Part shown: positions 27,487 to 37,356 of the stretch, piece after piece
How positions within the stretch are numbered: position 1 is the first letter of the stretch
Layout of the letters: each line of letters starts with the position of its first letter
Origin: Weissella koreensis KCTC 3621
Lineage (GTDB): Bacteria > Bacillota > Bacilli > Lactobacillales > Lactobacillaceae
Length of the DNA: 64,000 bases
NCBI RefSeq assembly: GCF_000277645.1
Contig: NZ_AKGG01000012.1
Coordinates: 1-64,000, forward strand
Direction of reading: 5' to 3'
Notes under the pieces: generated by a model
What the model saw: the letters and a program-made list of their open reading frames with translations, nothing else
What the model was told of the DNA's origin: nothing
The model's database searches: none
Translations under genes and position numbers: made by a program

Positions 27487-28236
27487 ATGTTAAAAAAAAG
27501 ATTATTAACTTTTTCGTTAATCATTTGTTTACTGATCGGTTTAATATGGGCTTGGAATCACCACATTAATCAACCCACTATGCAAAATAAGACTATTCTT
27601 AAAACAAAAGAAAAAAGCAGTCTTGCGACAAAACCGACCTACCATACGGATCATAATTTACTAGTAGTAAATAAAAAGCATCCTCTAACTCAAGATTATA
27701 ATCCATTTAAAGGCGCTTTAGATACTAATAACCCTGATGGAGGTGGTCTTTCCGAAAATGCTAATCAAGCAAAGAATGAAATCATTGCAGCCCTTCAAGC
27801 AGCCGGCTTTCCAATTTCAAACCAAGTTTCTGGTTATCGATCATACCAATATCAAACAACATTATACAATAATTATGTCGCAAATCATGGTCAAAAGGAA
27901 GCCGATACTTTCTCTGCTCGTCCAGGTTACTCAGAACATCAAAGTGGTTTAGCCTTTGATTTAACTGGTCAAAATGGTCAGCTACCAACGGATGATAAGA
28001 TGTACAAATGGTTGCAAAATAACGCTTATAAGTATGGACTTATTATCCGATTCCCTAGACATTCCAGCACACAAACCGGTTATATTGGTGAAGAATGGCA
28101 TCTCCGCTATGTTGGCATTAACAATGCTACTACAATGAATAAAAAAAAGATTTCAACACTTGAAGAATATACTGGTGTAAAGGGTGGTGATTACCATCCA
28201 GATGCTAGTCAAGATCAACTAGCGGTTAATGAATAA
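27487..28236 (+). CDS. D-alanyl-D-alanine carboxypeptidase, M15/VanY family
   Basis: A 249-aa secreted or anchored zinc peptidase that trims the terminal D-Ala of peptidoglycan stem peptides. It has a signal/anchor helix (about 5-22), a K/T-rich linker, and the VanY catalytic domain: SGYRSYQYQ, YSEHQSGLAFDL (zinc ligands H151 and D158) and EEWHLRYVG (E202, H205). The ATG at 27487 has AAGGAG 6 bases upstream; an in-frame TTG at 27472 is rejected. Vancomycin resistance is not implied, since no van cluster is near and the family is common in lactic acid bacteria. Confidence 0.9.
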   Translation: MLKKRLLTFSLIICLLIGLIWAWNHHINQPTMQNKTILKTKEKSSLATKPTYHTDHNLLVVNKKHPLTQDYNPFKGALDTNNPDGGGLSENANQAKNEIIAALQAAGFPISNQVSGYRSYQYQTTLYNNYVANHGQKEADTFSARPGYSEHQSGLAFDLTGQNGQLPTDDKMYKWLQNNAYKYGLIIRFPRHSSTQTGYIGEEWHLRYVGINNATTMNKKKISTLEEYTGVKGGDYHPDASQDQLAVNE

Positions 28237-28249
28237 AATATATATAATA

Positions 28250-28290
28250 CCATAAATTAGACTAAAATAGTTTGATTTATGGGATTTTTT
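28250..28290 (+). terminator. Intrinsic terminator after the VanY-like gene
   Basis: CCATAAAT/ATTTATGG stem with an inner ACTA/TAGT helix, followed by six T. Confidence 0.9.
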
Positions 28291-28354
28291 AATAGGTCTC
28301 ATTTCACTTTTACGCCTAACCCAAGGGTTCTATTATTACTTAAACCTTAATTCA

Positions 28355-28363
28355 TGTTACAAT
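28355..28363 (+). promoter_or_regulatory. Candidate extended -10 promoter for rpoY-rnjA
   Basis: TGTTACAAT is an extended -10 (TG, one base, TACAAT). The -35 region (TTACTT, 16 bases upstream) is poor. Leader length to rpoY would be about 90 bases. Confidence 0.5.
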
Positions 28364-28396
28364 ATTAGTCAGGAAACATTTCTGTTAGCACATTTC

Positions 28397-28424
28397 GAGT
28401 CTTTTAAAACGATGAAAAGGGCTC
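28397..28424 (+). other. Leader hairpin of rpoY-rnjA
   Basis: GAGTCTTTT pairs with AAAAGGGCTC (nine pairs, two G-U) around a nine-base loop, followed by AGAAAAAAATT rather than a T-run. It is not a terminator. It could be a cleavage or autoregulation site for the RNase J operon, which is inference. Confidence 0.4.
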
Positions 28425-28461
28425 AGAAAAAAATTATTTTATTAAAAGGAGCTAAATCAAT

Positions 28462-28680
28462 ATGATTTACAAAGTTTATTTCCAACCAACTAAGACTCAA
28501 AACCCCAAGCGGGAAAGCACTAAGTCACTTTACATTGAGACACCTGATTTACCAACTGCTCGTTTGGCGGTTGAAACTAACACCGAATACAATGTTGAGC
28601 AAATCGAAGAGCTTTCTGAGGCTGCGTTGACTTATGAGCAACAAAGCCTTGGTGAACGGTTTAAATTAACGGAGTTCTAA
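28462..28680 (+). CDS. rpoY: RNA polymerase epsilon subunit
   Basis: A 72-aa protein (start MIYKVYFQPTKTQNPKRESTKS) that matches RpoY/YkzG (DUF1447), the small Firmicute-specific epsilon subunit bound to the RNA polymerase jaw. AAAGGAG lies 12 bases before the ATG. Its stop is one base before the rnjA start, the arrangement conserved across Firmicutes. Confidence 0.95.
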   Translation: MIYKVYFQPTKTQNPKRESTKSLYIETPDLPTARLAVETNTEYNVEQIEELSEAALTYEQQSLGERFKLTEF

Positions 28681-28681
28681 T

Positions 28682-30361
28682 ATGGCAATGGATATTGATG
28701 TACAACCTAATGAAGCAGCAGTTTATGCTTTAGGTGGTCTAGGAGAAATCGGGAAAAATACTTATGCCGTACAATATGGTGATGACATCGTCGTCATTGA
28801 CGCCGGAGTTAAGTTTCCAGAAGATGAACTATTAGGAATCGATTATGTTATTCCTGATTATTCATATCTTGTAGAAAATATTGATAAAGTGCGCGGTTTG
28901 GTAATTACCCACGGGCACGAAGATCATATTGGAGCCATTCATTTTTTCTTGGAAGCTGTAAACGTACCAGTTTATGCTGGTCCCCTAGCAGCTGCTCTGA
29001 TCACAAATAAATTAGAAGAACATGGTCTAACTAACCGTACTGAACTAAATATCATTGGCGAAGATGATGTTTTAACATTCGGTGAATTATCAGTTGAGTT
29101 TTTCCGAACTACCCACTCGATTCCCGATACATTTGGAGTCGCAGTTCATACACCAGTTGGCGTAATTGTCGAGACAGGTGATTTTAAATTTGATCTGACT
29201 CCAACTACCCACCAGCCACCTAACTTGCAAAAAATGGCACGTTTGGGTGCTGAGGGTGTTCTCTTATTAATGTCGGATTCAACTAACGCCGAACGTGCTG
29301 AGTTTTCAAAGTCTGAACGCTGGGTAGGTAAAACAATTGATCAATTATTTGATGATATTACTGGTCGAATTATATTTGCTACCTTTGCTTCAAATATGTC
29401 TCGAGTTCAAATGGCTACCGAATCTGCTTTAGCGCATGGTCGTAAAATTGCTGTCTTCGGGCGTTCAATGGATACAGCAGTCAGAAACGGATTAGCTTTA
29501 GGTTATTTAGATATTCCTGAAGATATGTTAATTGACGCCCATGAGGCCAATAAATTACCACCTGAAAAAGTGTTAATCCTATCGACTGGTTCTCAAGGAG
29601 AACCAATGGCTGCCCTCGCTCGTATTGCTAACGGAACTCATAAGCAAATTAAAATTCATCCAAATGATACTGTAATCTTCTCTTCTTCGCCGATCCCTGG
29701 AAATACTCAATCAGTTAATCACGTGATCAATCTGCTAGAAGAAGCCGGTGCCAATGTAATTTATGGTAAGATCAATAACATTCATACTTCTGGCCATGGT
29801 GGTCAAGAAGAACAAAAATTGATGTTATCTCTTATGAAACCTAAATACTTTATGCCAGTCCATGGTGAATATCGGATGCTTAAAGTCCACGCGGGATTAG
29901 GTGAGGCAGTTGGTGTACCTTCTGAAAACATCTTTATCATGGATAACGGAGACGTATTAGCACTAACCGCTGATTCAGCCCGAGTAGCTGATCATTTCCC
30001 TGCTGCCGACACTTATGTCGACGGTAATGGAATTGGTGATGTTGGTACTGCAGTGCTAAAAGATCGACAAATGTTATCCCAAGATGGACTTGTTGTTGTC
30101 GTTGCTACCATTGATTTAAAAAATCAAGAAATAACATCTGGGCCTGACATTCTTTCACGTGGATTTATCTACATGCGCGAATCAGAAGAATTAATCAATG
30201 AAGGACGTCGCGAAATTTTTAAGGCTATTTTAACCGCAATGCGCGAACCAAATGCCAACGAAAATACAATCAGAAATGCTGTTATATCAAAACTACAACG
30301 TTTCTTATTCAGTCAAACTAAGCGTCGCCCCCTTATTTTACCCATGTTTATCATGATTTAA
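28682..30361 (+). CDS. rnjA: Ribonuclease J1
   Basis: A 559-aa metallo-beta-lactamase/beta-CASP ribonuclease with endo- and 5'-3' exonuclease activity central to Firmicute mRNA decay. The start ALGGLGEIGKNTYAVQY, zinc motif VITHGHEDHIGAIHF, SDSTNAE, and later HTSGHGGQEEQ with PVHGEYRML are all present, and the C-terminal dimerisation domain ends TKRRPLILP as in B. subtilis RNase J1. GGAG in the last codons of rpoY gives the ribosome site. Two terminators follow at once. Confidence 0.96.
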   Translation: MAMDIDVQPNEAAVYALGGLGEIGKNTYAVQYGDDIVVIDAGVKFPEDELLGIDYVIPDYSYLVENIDKVRGLVITHGHEDHIGAIHFFLEAVNVPVYAGPLAAALITNKLEEHGLTNRTELNIIGEDDVLTFGELSVEFFRTTHSIPDTFGVAVHTPVGVIVETGDFKFDLTPTTHQPPNLQKMARLGAEGVLLLMSDSTNAERAEFSKSERWVGKTIDQLFDDITGRIIFATFASNMSRVQMATESALAHGRKIAVFGRSMDTAVRNGLALGYLDIPEDMLIDAHEANKLPPEKVLILSTGSQGEPMAALARIANGTHKQIKIHPNDTVIFSSSPIPGNTQSVNHVINLLEEAGANVIYGKINNIHTSGHGGQEEQKLMLSLMKPKYFMPVHGEYRMLKVHAGLGEAVGVPSENIFIMDNGDVLALTADSARVADHFPAADTYVDGNGIGDVGTAVLKDRQMLSQDGLVVVVATIDLKNQEITSGPDILSRGFIYMRESEELINEGRREIFKAILTAMREPNANENTIRNAVISKLQRFLFSQTKRRPLILPMFIMI

Positions 30362-30373
30362 AGTCAAGCTTTG

Positions 30374-30406
30374 AAGGAATCGAATTTAAATTCGATTCCT
30401 TTTTTG
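30374..30406 (+). terminator. Intrinsic terminator after rnjA
   Basis: AAGGAATCGAA/TTCGATTCCTT, a perfect 11-bp stem, then T-rich sequence on the plus strand. Confidence 0.92.
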
Positions 30407-30415
30407 ATACTCCAT

Positions 30416-30461
30416 AAAACAAAAGAGACTCAAACAATTATGTTCGAGTCTCTTTTGTTTT
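30416..30461. terminator. Bidirectional terminator between rnjA and the lipid kinase gene
   Basis: AAAACAAAAGAGACTC/GAGTCTCTTTTGTTTT perfect 16-bp stem; T-rich on both strands, so it can stop transcripts from either side. Confidence 0.88.
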
Positions 30462-30492
30462 AATTTAATATTGATTTAAATAGAACACATTA

Positions 30493-31452
30493 TTATAACC
30501 AAAAATCTAATGTTTTTGAAGTAAACCGATAGTTATAAATATGTGCACCTAATTCTTCTCCATCCGCTTGAGCTAATTCTAAACGATGGGTTTGAAATTC
30601 TAATTTTTTATTTGTATAGCGATGAACTTCTGGTTGATCGTATAATTTATTTTTCAATAATGCTTTAACAATTTTGAGTAATCTAATTTTATTCTTAGGC
30701 TTTTCAATAATAATTAAATCTAATTTACCATCATGTGGATCAGCATCTGGCATAATCTTTACTCCACCCCCAAAATATGGGTGATTTGAAACCGTCATTA
30801 AATAAGCATTCTCATAAAAATCGGCTAATCGGCCTTCGCCTTTCACTGTAACCGCGAAAGAATCTTGTTCAGTTAAAACTTTTAAAATTAGTAACGGATA
30901 GGCCAAGCTTCCCCAACCCATCTTATTTAACCAAACTTTCGCTAGTGAATGATTTGTCATACTAACGACCATAGCATCAAATCCAACACCTAAATTATTT
31001 ACAAAATATTTACGTTTATGATCTTTAATATTTTCATAGATCCCTAAATCGATCGTTAAAGGTTTTTCTATATTTTGTTTTGTTTTCTTTAAAATTCGTT
31101 GCAACGAAGCCATCGGATCAACCGATATTCCGTGAGCCCTGGCAAAGTCATTCCCAGATCCATCTGGAATATATGCAATTGGCTGATGATATTCGCTATT
31201 TCGCTCTAAAATGGCATTAATCGTTAAATTTAAGGTTCCATCCCCGCCCATTATCACTAATTGGATGGACTGTTCTTCTTGACGCTTTAAAAATCGTTTA
31301 ATCCAACGTTCTAGGTCATGCTGATCTTTACTAATATAGAAATCAAAATCAATTGATTCAGAGATTAACTCATCTTTTAAAAGTTCCCAGTTTTCTACCG
31401 ATTTTCCGGATTTAGCAACGGGATTTATGATAAATTGATATTTATTCTCCAT
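30493..31452 (-). CDS. Diacylglycerol/lipid kinase family protein (DagK/YegS-like)
   Basis: A 319-aa lipid kinase with the catalytic domain INPVAKSGKS, MGGDGTLNLTINAI (GGDGT nucleotide loop), and IPDGSGNDFARAHG, followed by the C-terminal beta-sandwich with YFGGGVKIMPDADPHDGKLDL. In Firmicutes this family recycles diacylglycerol released by lipoteichoic acid synthesis. I place the start at the ATG 31452, with only a weak AGGA upstream; an in-frame GTG at 31503 lies within a hairpin (31488-31503) that would be at the very 5' end of the transcript (TATAAT at 31515-31520). Confidence 0.88.
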   Translation of the reverse strand: MENKYQFIINPVAKSGKSVENWELLKDELISESIDFDFYISKDQHDLERWIKRFLKRQEEQSIQLVIMGGDGTLNLTINAILERNSEYHQPIAYIPDGSGNDFARAHGISVDPMASLQRILKKTKQNIEKPLTIDLGIYENIKDHKRKYFVNNLGVGFDAMVVSMTNHSLAKVWLNKMGWGSLAYPLLILKVLTEQDSFAVTVKGEGRLADFYENAYLMTVSNHPYFGGGVKIMPDADPHDGKLDLIIIEKPKNKIRLLKIVKALLKNKLYDQPEVHRYTNKKLEFQTHRLELAQADGEELGAHIYNYRFTSKTLDFWL

Positions 31453-31588
31453 GAATCTAACCGTTCCTAACTTCAAATATTCGGCTTGTGTATTCTCATA
31501 CACAAAACTATTTTATTATACCTTATTCTTTTGGTTTTTTATAGCAAATAAACCATATATTTCACATTCTTAATATATAAACTAACAA

Positions 31589-31626
31589 AAAACCAAAGCT
31601 TATTTTATGTTATAAGCTTTGGTTTT
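31589..31626 (-). terminator. Intrinsic terminator after ppaC
   Basis: AAAACCAAAGCTTA/TAAGCTTTGGTTTT 14-bp perfect stem with T-rich tail on the minus strand, 8 bases after the stop. Confidence 0.92.
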
Positions 31627-31633
31627 ATTAAAA

Positions 31634-32542
31634 TTAAAATGCAGCAGTCAAAGGTGGAACAACTTGCTTCTTACGCGAAACAACTCCGGGTAAGTCAATA
31701 ACATTATTCTTAATATCAGTATCAAAAGCTTTGGCGACTTCATTAGAAGCATCTCCCAAATAAAGTGCCTTTGAATTTGAATTTAAAATATCCGTAATAA
31801 CAAACAAGAAGTTATCATATCCTTCAGCTTGCATAGCAGATTCTAGTTCAGATTGCCGTTCCAAGGTTTCGTCAATATCAACAGTATTAACTTGCCCAAT
31901 ACGGAAAGTATGTCCATTGAAGTCAAATGACTTAGCATCTCCATCAATCAATTCTTGGGCTGTTCGACTTGAAAGATCAGTTCCAGCCTTTAACAACTCC
32001 AATCCATATGCTTCATAATCTTTAATTCCAGCAATTTCAGCCAAGGCTTCTAAAGCAGGTTGATCCATTGAAGTTGTGGTAGGACTCTTCAAAAGTAATG
32101 TATCAGATATAATAGCTGAAGCCATCATTCCAGCAACATCACTTGGAATCTCAATATTACTTTTCTTAAATTCATAATACAAAATTGTAGCCACTGACCC
32201 TAGAGGCATATTAATAAACCAAAGAGGGGCATCAGAACTAAAATTAATCTTATGATGGTCATATACCCCAACCACTTCAACTTCATCAATATTTTTAGCT
32301 GATTGTGCTGCTTCATTGTGATCAACCAAATAAACTTGTTCAGTTTCAGCTTTTTCAATAACGCGTAGTGGCTTTACCTTAAAATAATCCAAGGCAAATT
32401 GAGTTTCCGCATTTGGCTCACCTAATGCGACTGGCTCAGTTTCTTCTCCCATAGTTTGATTTAATAAATATGATGCCGCAATTGCAGATGCAATTGTATC
32501 TGTATCAGGGTTTTGATGTCCAAAGACTAATTTTTTTGTCAT
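31634..32542 (-). CDS. ppaC: Manganese-dependent inorganic pyrophosphatase
   Basis: A 302-aa family II pyrophosphatase of the DHH superfamily. Metal ligands are visible in FGHQNPDTDTIASAIAA (H-x-x-P-D-x-D), VDHNEAAQS and GVYDHHKIN (DHH), and the C-terminal domain ends VSRKKQVVPPL with the SRKKQ substrate site. It pulls biosynthetic reactions by hydrolysing PPi. The ATG at 32542 has GGAG 6 bases upstream; an in-frame TTG at 32554 is rejected. Confidence 0.97.
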   Translation of the reverse strand: MTKKLVFGHQNPDTDTIASAIAASYLLNQTMGEETEPVALGEPNAETQFALDYFKVKPLRVIEKAETEQVYLVDHNEAAQSAKNIDEVEVVGVYDHHKINFSSDAPLWFINMPLGSVATILYYEFKKSNIEIPSDVAGMMASAIISDTLLLKSPTTTSMDQPALEALAEIAGIKDYEAYGLELLKAGTDLSSRTAQELIDGDAKSFDFNGHTFRIGQVNTVDIDETLERQSELESAMQAEGYDNFLFVITDILNSNSKALYLGDASNEVAKAFDTDIKNNVIDLPGVVSRKKQVVPPLTAAF

Positions 32543-32609
32543 TTTTAACTCCAACTTTCTAGGTTTTATTATATTTATATTTTACTATAATCAGACAAAT
32601 TCTACATCT

Positions 32610-35081
32610 TTAATTCAAAATTAATTCTGAACTATTAATGTTCATATTAGTTGGTATTCCTACTTTTGATATTTCAATTACGAAACTTCCATTACTTTGA
32701 CGTTGTCCAAATGAGTGTTCACTTGGATTAATCAACACAATTTGATTTTGATTAGTTGTAATGCTTAATTGAGGCATTTCTTTTATTGGCGTTAAAATCA
32801 TAGTAACAATTTGATGTGAATCCTTCTTCAATTCACGCATCACCGCTACGCCCTTCTTAGCACGCGATGTCACTGGAATTTCATCAGTCTTCATCAACTT
32901 ATAAGCTCCTCGATTTGAAATCAAATGAATCGCCATATTAGTTTGCACAAATCCGCCACCTATTAATTGATCATCAGAATTTAAATTAATTGCTTTTACG
33001 CCAGCTGTTCGATTACCTTGAACTGGTACTTCATCCAAGCTATAACATAATCCTTGCGCTTTTTGAGTAATCAATATGACATCAGCTGGATCAAGTTGAG
33101 CTTTAGGCTCAATAAATTGCAATAAGGCAACTTTTCCAGTCGCTGTTTTGAATTTAATTAGTGGAATTAATCGCTTCTTGTAATTACTACGAGGGGTCAA
33201 AGTAGCGAAATCAACTCGCTTAATATAGCCTTCATTTGAAGCAACCAACCATTGACCATTTAATTTATCAATATCATCTAACACTACAACTTGACTGATA
33301 GTTTCATCATTTCTCAAATCACTAACTGTTTGAGAAAGATGCTCCCCAGCATCCTTCCACTTAAATTCTGGAATTTCGTTAATTGGCCGATAGATCACAT
33401 TTCCATAATTTGTAAAAATGAAAACATGCTGCAGGGTGTTAACCTTTTCAAGGTATACTGGCTCATCATCATCACGTAATCCATTATCATTACCTGAAGC
33501 ACTAAATGAACGAAGTGAAGAACGCTTTACATAACCAGATTTAGAAATCAACATCACAACATCTTCATCAGCAATTGTAACAGTTTTATCAATTTTGATT
33601 TCTTGCACTTCAGCTTGAATTTCAGTTAATCTAGGTGTTGAATATTCCTTTTTAATAGCCGATAATTCACGCTTTAAGACTTTATTTAATTCTTTTGGTT
33701 CACTCAAGATCAATTGATACTTTTCAACCAAGTCACTCAAATTTTTAGCTTCTGCTTGCAACTGCGTAACATCAGTATTACTCAACCGGTATAGTTGTAG
33801 CGTTACAATTGCTTCCGCTTGTTCTTCCGTAAATTGATATTGATCAATTAAGCCTTGCTTGGCACCTTTCCGGTCATTTGCAGCACGAATTGTTTTAATA
33901 ACTTGGTCTAAAATTGAGAGCGCTCTAATTAGCCCATCAACAATATGCATACGTTCTTGTGCCTTTCTTAAATCAAAGACAGTCCGTTTCATAATGATTT
34001 CACGTTGATGTTCAATAAAGGCTGTTAATGCCATTTTAAGACTAAATAAGACTGGTCGTTCCTTATGGATGGCAACCATATTGAAATTATAAGTAATTTG
34101 TAAGTCAGTTTTCTTAAATAGATATTGTAAGATTCCTTCTGCATTACCATCTTTCGCAATTTCAATTGCAATCGTCAATCCATCTCGATCAGATTCATCA
34201 CGAACTTCAGTTAATCCAGCTACTTCTTTATTCAAACGGAGTTCATCCATTTTATGTACTAGGGCTGCTTTATTAACTTCGTATGGAATTTCCGAAACTC
34301 GGATTAATTGCTTACCACCTTTAATTGATTCAATCTGTGTTTTAGCACGGACAACAATTTTACCTTTCCCAGTCTCATAAGCTCGCTTTAATTCACTGGC
34401 TCCTTGAATAATGGCACCAGTTGGAAAATCAGGACCTTTGACAAATTCCATTAATTGATCAATATCTGCATCAGGATGACTCAAAAGATAGACAGTGGCA
34501 TCAATCACTTCACCTAGATTGTGTGGTGGTATTTCTGTAGCATATCCAGCTGAAATTCCTGTAGCTCCATTAACTAGTAAATTAGGGAAATGACCAGGTA
34601 AAACAGTTGGCTCATACTCTGTATCATCAAAGTTAAGCACCATCTCAACGGTTTCTTTTTCTAAATCACGAAGCATTTCACCAGAAAGTTTTGATAAACG
34701 TGCTTCAGTATAACGCATAGCAGCGGCCGGATCATTATCAATTGAACCATTATTACCATGCATTTCAATCAAAGGAGCACGTAATTTCCAATCTTGTGAT
34801 AGTCGAACCATCGCTTCATAAATTGAAGAATCACCATGCGGGTGAAAATTACCCATAATATTTCCAACCGACTTGGCTGATTTACGAAATTGCTTATCAT
34901 AAGTATTTCCATCTTTACTCATTGCATACAAAATTCTTCTCTGAACGGGTTTTAACCCATCACGAATATCTGGTAAAGCTCGTTCTTGAATAATATATTT
35001 TGAATAACGACCGAAACGATCACCCATGACTGCTTCTAATGACAATTCTTGAATCGTTCCTTCTTGCTTGTTTTCTAACAT
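32610..35081 (-). CDS. parC: DNA topoisomerase IV subunit A
   Basis: An 823-aa type IIA topoisomerase cleavage subunit. The breakage-reunion core includes [21 protein letters not shown], the quinolone-region [19 protein letters not shown] and the catalytic tyrosine in [13 protein letters not shown] coiled coil and the C-terminal beta-pinwheel follow. ParC rather than GyrA is indicated by HPHGDSSIY, the degenerate C-terminal repeats without a GyrA box, and adjacency to parE. AAAGGAGGT 7 bases before the ATG is a very strong ribosome site. Confidence 0.95.
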   Translation of the reverse strand: MLENKQEGTIQELSLEAVMGDRFGRYSKYIIQERALPDIRDGLKPVQRRILYAMSKDGNTYDKQFRKSAKSVGNIMGNFHPHGDSSIYEAMVRLSQDWKLRAPLIEMHGNNGSIDNDPAAAMRYTEARLSKLSGEMLRDLEKETVEMVLNFDDTEYEPTVLPGHFPNLLVNGATGISAGYATEIPPHNLGEVIDATVYLLSHPDADIDQLMEFVKGPDFPTGAIIQGASELKRAYETGKGKIVVRAKTQIESIKGGKQLIRVSEIPYEVNKAALVHKMDELRLNKEVAGLTEVRDESDRDGLTIAIEIAKDGNAEGILQYLFKKTDLQITYNFNMVAIHKERPVLFSLKMALTAFIEHQREIIMKRTVFDLRKAQERMHIVDGLIRALSILDQVIKTIRAANDRKGAKQGLIDQYQFTEEQAEAIVTLQLYRLSNTDVTQLQAEAKNLSDLVEKYQLILSEPKELNKVLKRELSAIKKEYSTPRLTEIQAEVQEIKIDKTVTIADEDVVMLISKSGYVKRSSLRSFSASGNDNGLRDDDEPVYLEKVNTLQHVFIFTNYGNVIYRPINEIPEFKWKDAGEHLSQTVSDLRNDETISQVVVLDDIDKLNGQWLVASNEGYIKRVDFATLTPRSNYKKRLIPLIKFKTATGKVALLQFIEPKAQLDPADVILITQKAQGLCYSLDEVPVQGNRTAGVKAINLNSDDQLIGGGFVQTNMAIHLISNRGAYKLMKTDEIPVTSRAKKGVAVMRELKKDSHQIVTMILTPIKEMPQLSITTNQNQIVLINPSEHSFGQRQSNGSFVIEISKVGIPTNMNINSSELILN

Positions 35082-35102
35082 AATGAATACCTCCTTTCCT
35101 CT

Positions 35103-37214
35103 TTAATCTTTATCCCAAGTTTCAATCTCTGGCTCAAAAAAACCAGGTAAAATATCATCATTTTGATTAGCATCAGCATCCTTATCAATTGGATCAATTT
35201 CTGCCGAAACTTTTGTTAACTGTGCTTCATCAACAACGTCCTTTGATGTTTCATCAGCCTCATTAAATTCCTTTTGTTTATCTAAAAGTGAAGCTTCATC
35301 AGCCAAAGAGAATGCGACATTACTTTCAATCCACTTACGTCGTGGCTCAACTTTATCACCCATTAAGGTCGTTACACGCTTGTCAGCTAACATGATGTCA
35401 TCAATCGTAATTCTAACTAATGTCCGGCTATCTGGATTCATTGTGGTATCCCATAACTGTTCAGCATTCATTTCACCTAGCCCCTTAAATCGTTGTAAGG
35501 TATAGCCGCGGCCAATTTCTTTTTGTTTTTCTAACAGCTGCTCGTTAGTCCAAGCGTAAGTAATCGTCTGCTTCTTAGTTCCTTTTCTGAGCATATACAA
35601 TGGTGGCAAAGCAATATATACTTTTCCAGCTTCAACCAACGGCCGCATATACTTATAGAAAAATGTTAATAGCAAGATTTGAATATGTGCCCCATCATCA
35701 TCGGCATCGGTCATAATAATAACTTTATCATAATTAGATGCACTGACATCAAATTCAGAACCGACACCAGCTCCAATCGTATAGATCATAGTCGCAATTT
35801 CTTCATTTTTCATGATATCAGCTAATTTAGCTTTTTCAGTATTCAAAACTTTTCCTCGCAATGGCAAAATTGCTTGGAATTTACGATCACGTCCTTGCTT
35901 AGCCGAACCACCGGCAGAATCACCCTCGACCAAAAACAGTTCATTATGTTTGGCATTTTTTGATTGAGCAGGGGTTAATTTACCTGATAAAACACGGTCT
36001 TTACTACCCCTTTTTTTACCAGTTCTGGCATCTTCACGCGCTTTACGAGCAGCTTCACGAGCCTCACGGGCTCTTAAAGATTTACGAATTAATTCTTGAG
36101 AGAAATTTCCATTCTCCATCAAATAAAAGCCTAATTGTTCAGCAACAACACTATCTACAATTGAGCGTGCTTCTGGTGTTCCTAATTTTTCCTTCGTTTG
36201 GCCCTCAAATTGAAGTAATTCTTCTGGAATTCGAAGCGAGATAACAGCTGATAATCCTTCTCGAACATCCGATCCTTCCAAGTTTTTATCCTTTTCTTTT
36301 AAAAGATTAACTTTTCTGGCATATTCATTAAATGCTTTAGTCCAAGCTGAACGTAATCCAACCTCGTGCGTTCCGCCACCAGATGTTCGCACATTATTAA
36401 CGAATGACATTGTAGTTTCTGAATAACCATCGTTATATTGAGCTGCTACTTCAACTTCAATTCCTTTTTCAGTCCCATCAAAGTAAAGAACATCGCCCAT
36501 CGTCGTCTTATCTTCATTCAAATATTTCACGAATGAACGAATTCCATCATCATATTTATATTCTTCACTTTTTTCTTGTCCAACGCGTTCATCAGTAAGA
36601 GTAATTTTAACCCCACTTAATAAGAACGCTGATTCACGTAAACGTTCAGCTAAAATATCAAAATTATAATTAGTGGTTGAAAAAATCTTAGGATCTGGTT
36701 GAAATTCGACAGTTGTTCCATTGCCTTCCTTAGTTTTACCTAGGTTATTCAAAGTTCCATCTGGGTGACCACCATTAATAAAATGTTCTTGATATTTAAA
36801 ACCATCTCGGACAATTGTAACCATTAAGCTAGATGATAACGCATTAACAACAGATGACCCAACTCCGTGTAAACCACCGGAAGTTTTATATCCACCCTGA
36901 CCAAATTTACCACCAGCATGTAGAACTGTCAGAATAACTTCTGGTGTAGGTTTACCTGAAGCGTGCATTCCAACAGGCATTCCTCGTCCATGATCGATAA
37001 CTTTAATCGAATTATTTGCGCCAATTGAAACGTTAATTTCATTACCAAAACCGGCCAAAGCCTCGTCAACAGCATTGTCAAAAATTTCATACACTAAATG
37101 ATGTAATCCTTTTCCATCCGTTGAACCGATATACATACCTGGACGCTTACGAACGGCATCTAAGCCCTCTAAAACCGTAATATCATTTTCATCGTAGGTA
37201 TTTGTCTTTACCAT
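35103..37214 (-). CDS. parE: DNA topoisomerase IV subunit B
   Basis: A 703-aa GHKL ATPase subunit. Motifs are GLDAVRKRPGMYIGSTD, DNAVDEALAG, DHGRGMPVGMH and GLHGVGSSVVNALS in the ATPase domain, and FLVEGDSAGGSAKQGRDR with MTDADDDGAHI in the Toprim domain. ParC-ParE forms the decatenase that separates daughter chromosomes. I favour the ATG at 37214 over the in-frame ATG at 37232, because 37232 lacks any ribosome site; the acidic C-terminal tail (about 650-703) is longer than usual. parC follows after 21 bases. Confidence 0.95.
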   Translation of the reverse strand: MVKTNTYDENDITVLEGLDAVRKRPGMYIGSTDGKGLHHLVYEIFDNAVDEALAGFGNEINVSIGANNSIKVIDHGRGMPVGMHASGKPTPEVILTVLHAGGKFGQGGYKTSGGLHGVGSSVVNALSSSLMVTIVRDGFKYQEHFINGGHPDGTLNNLGKTKEGNGTTVEFQPDPKIFSTTNYNFDILAERLRESAFLLSGVKITLTDERVGQEKSEEYKYDDGIRSFVKYLNEDKTTMGDVLYFDGTEKGIEVEVAAQYNDGYSETTMSFVNNVRTSGGGTHEVGLRSAWTKAFNEYARKVNLLKEKDKNLEGSDVREGLSAVISLRIPEELLQFEGQTKEKLGTPEARSIVDSVVAEQLGFYLMENGNFSQELIRKSLRAREAREAARKAREDARTGKKRGSKDRVLSGKLTPAQSKNAKHNELFLVEGDSAGGSAKQGRDRKFQAILPLRGKVLNTEKAKLADIMKNEEIATMIYTIGAGVGSEFDVSASNYDKVIIMTDADDDGAHIQILLLTFFYKYMRPLVEAGKVYIALPPLYMLRKGTKKQTITYAWTNEQLLEKQKEIGRGYTLQRFKGLGEMNAEQLWDTTMNPDSRTLVRITIDDIMLADKRVTTLMGDKVEPRRKWIESNVAFSLADEASLLDKQKEFNEADETSKDVVDEAQLTKVSAEIDPIDKDADANQNDDILPGFFEPEIETWDKD

Positions 37215-37276
37215 CTGTTTGCCTACCTTCATTATTTTATAAAAAGGTTAATATGAAAGATTAACCACCGTAACTA

Positions 37277-37318
37277 TAAAAAGCACTCACAGTCAAAAAT
37301 ACCACGACTTTAAGTGCT
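37277..37318 (-). terminator. Intrinsic terminator after yigZ
   Basis: AGCACT/AGTGCT outer stem with an inner AGTC/GACT helix and TTTTTA on the minus strand. Confidence 0.7.
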
Positions 37319-37356
37319 GTTGCAACGTTTTTTATTGTTTTTAATTAAATTTAAAC

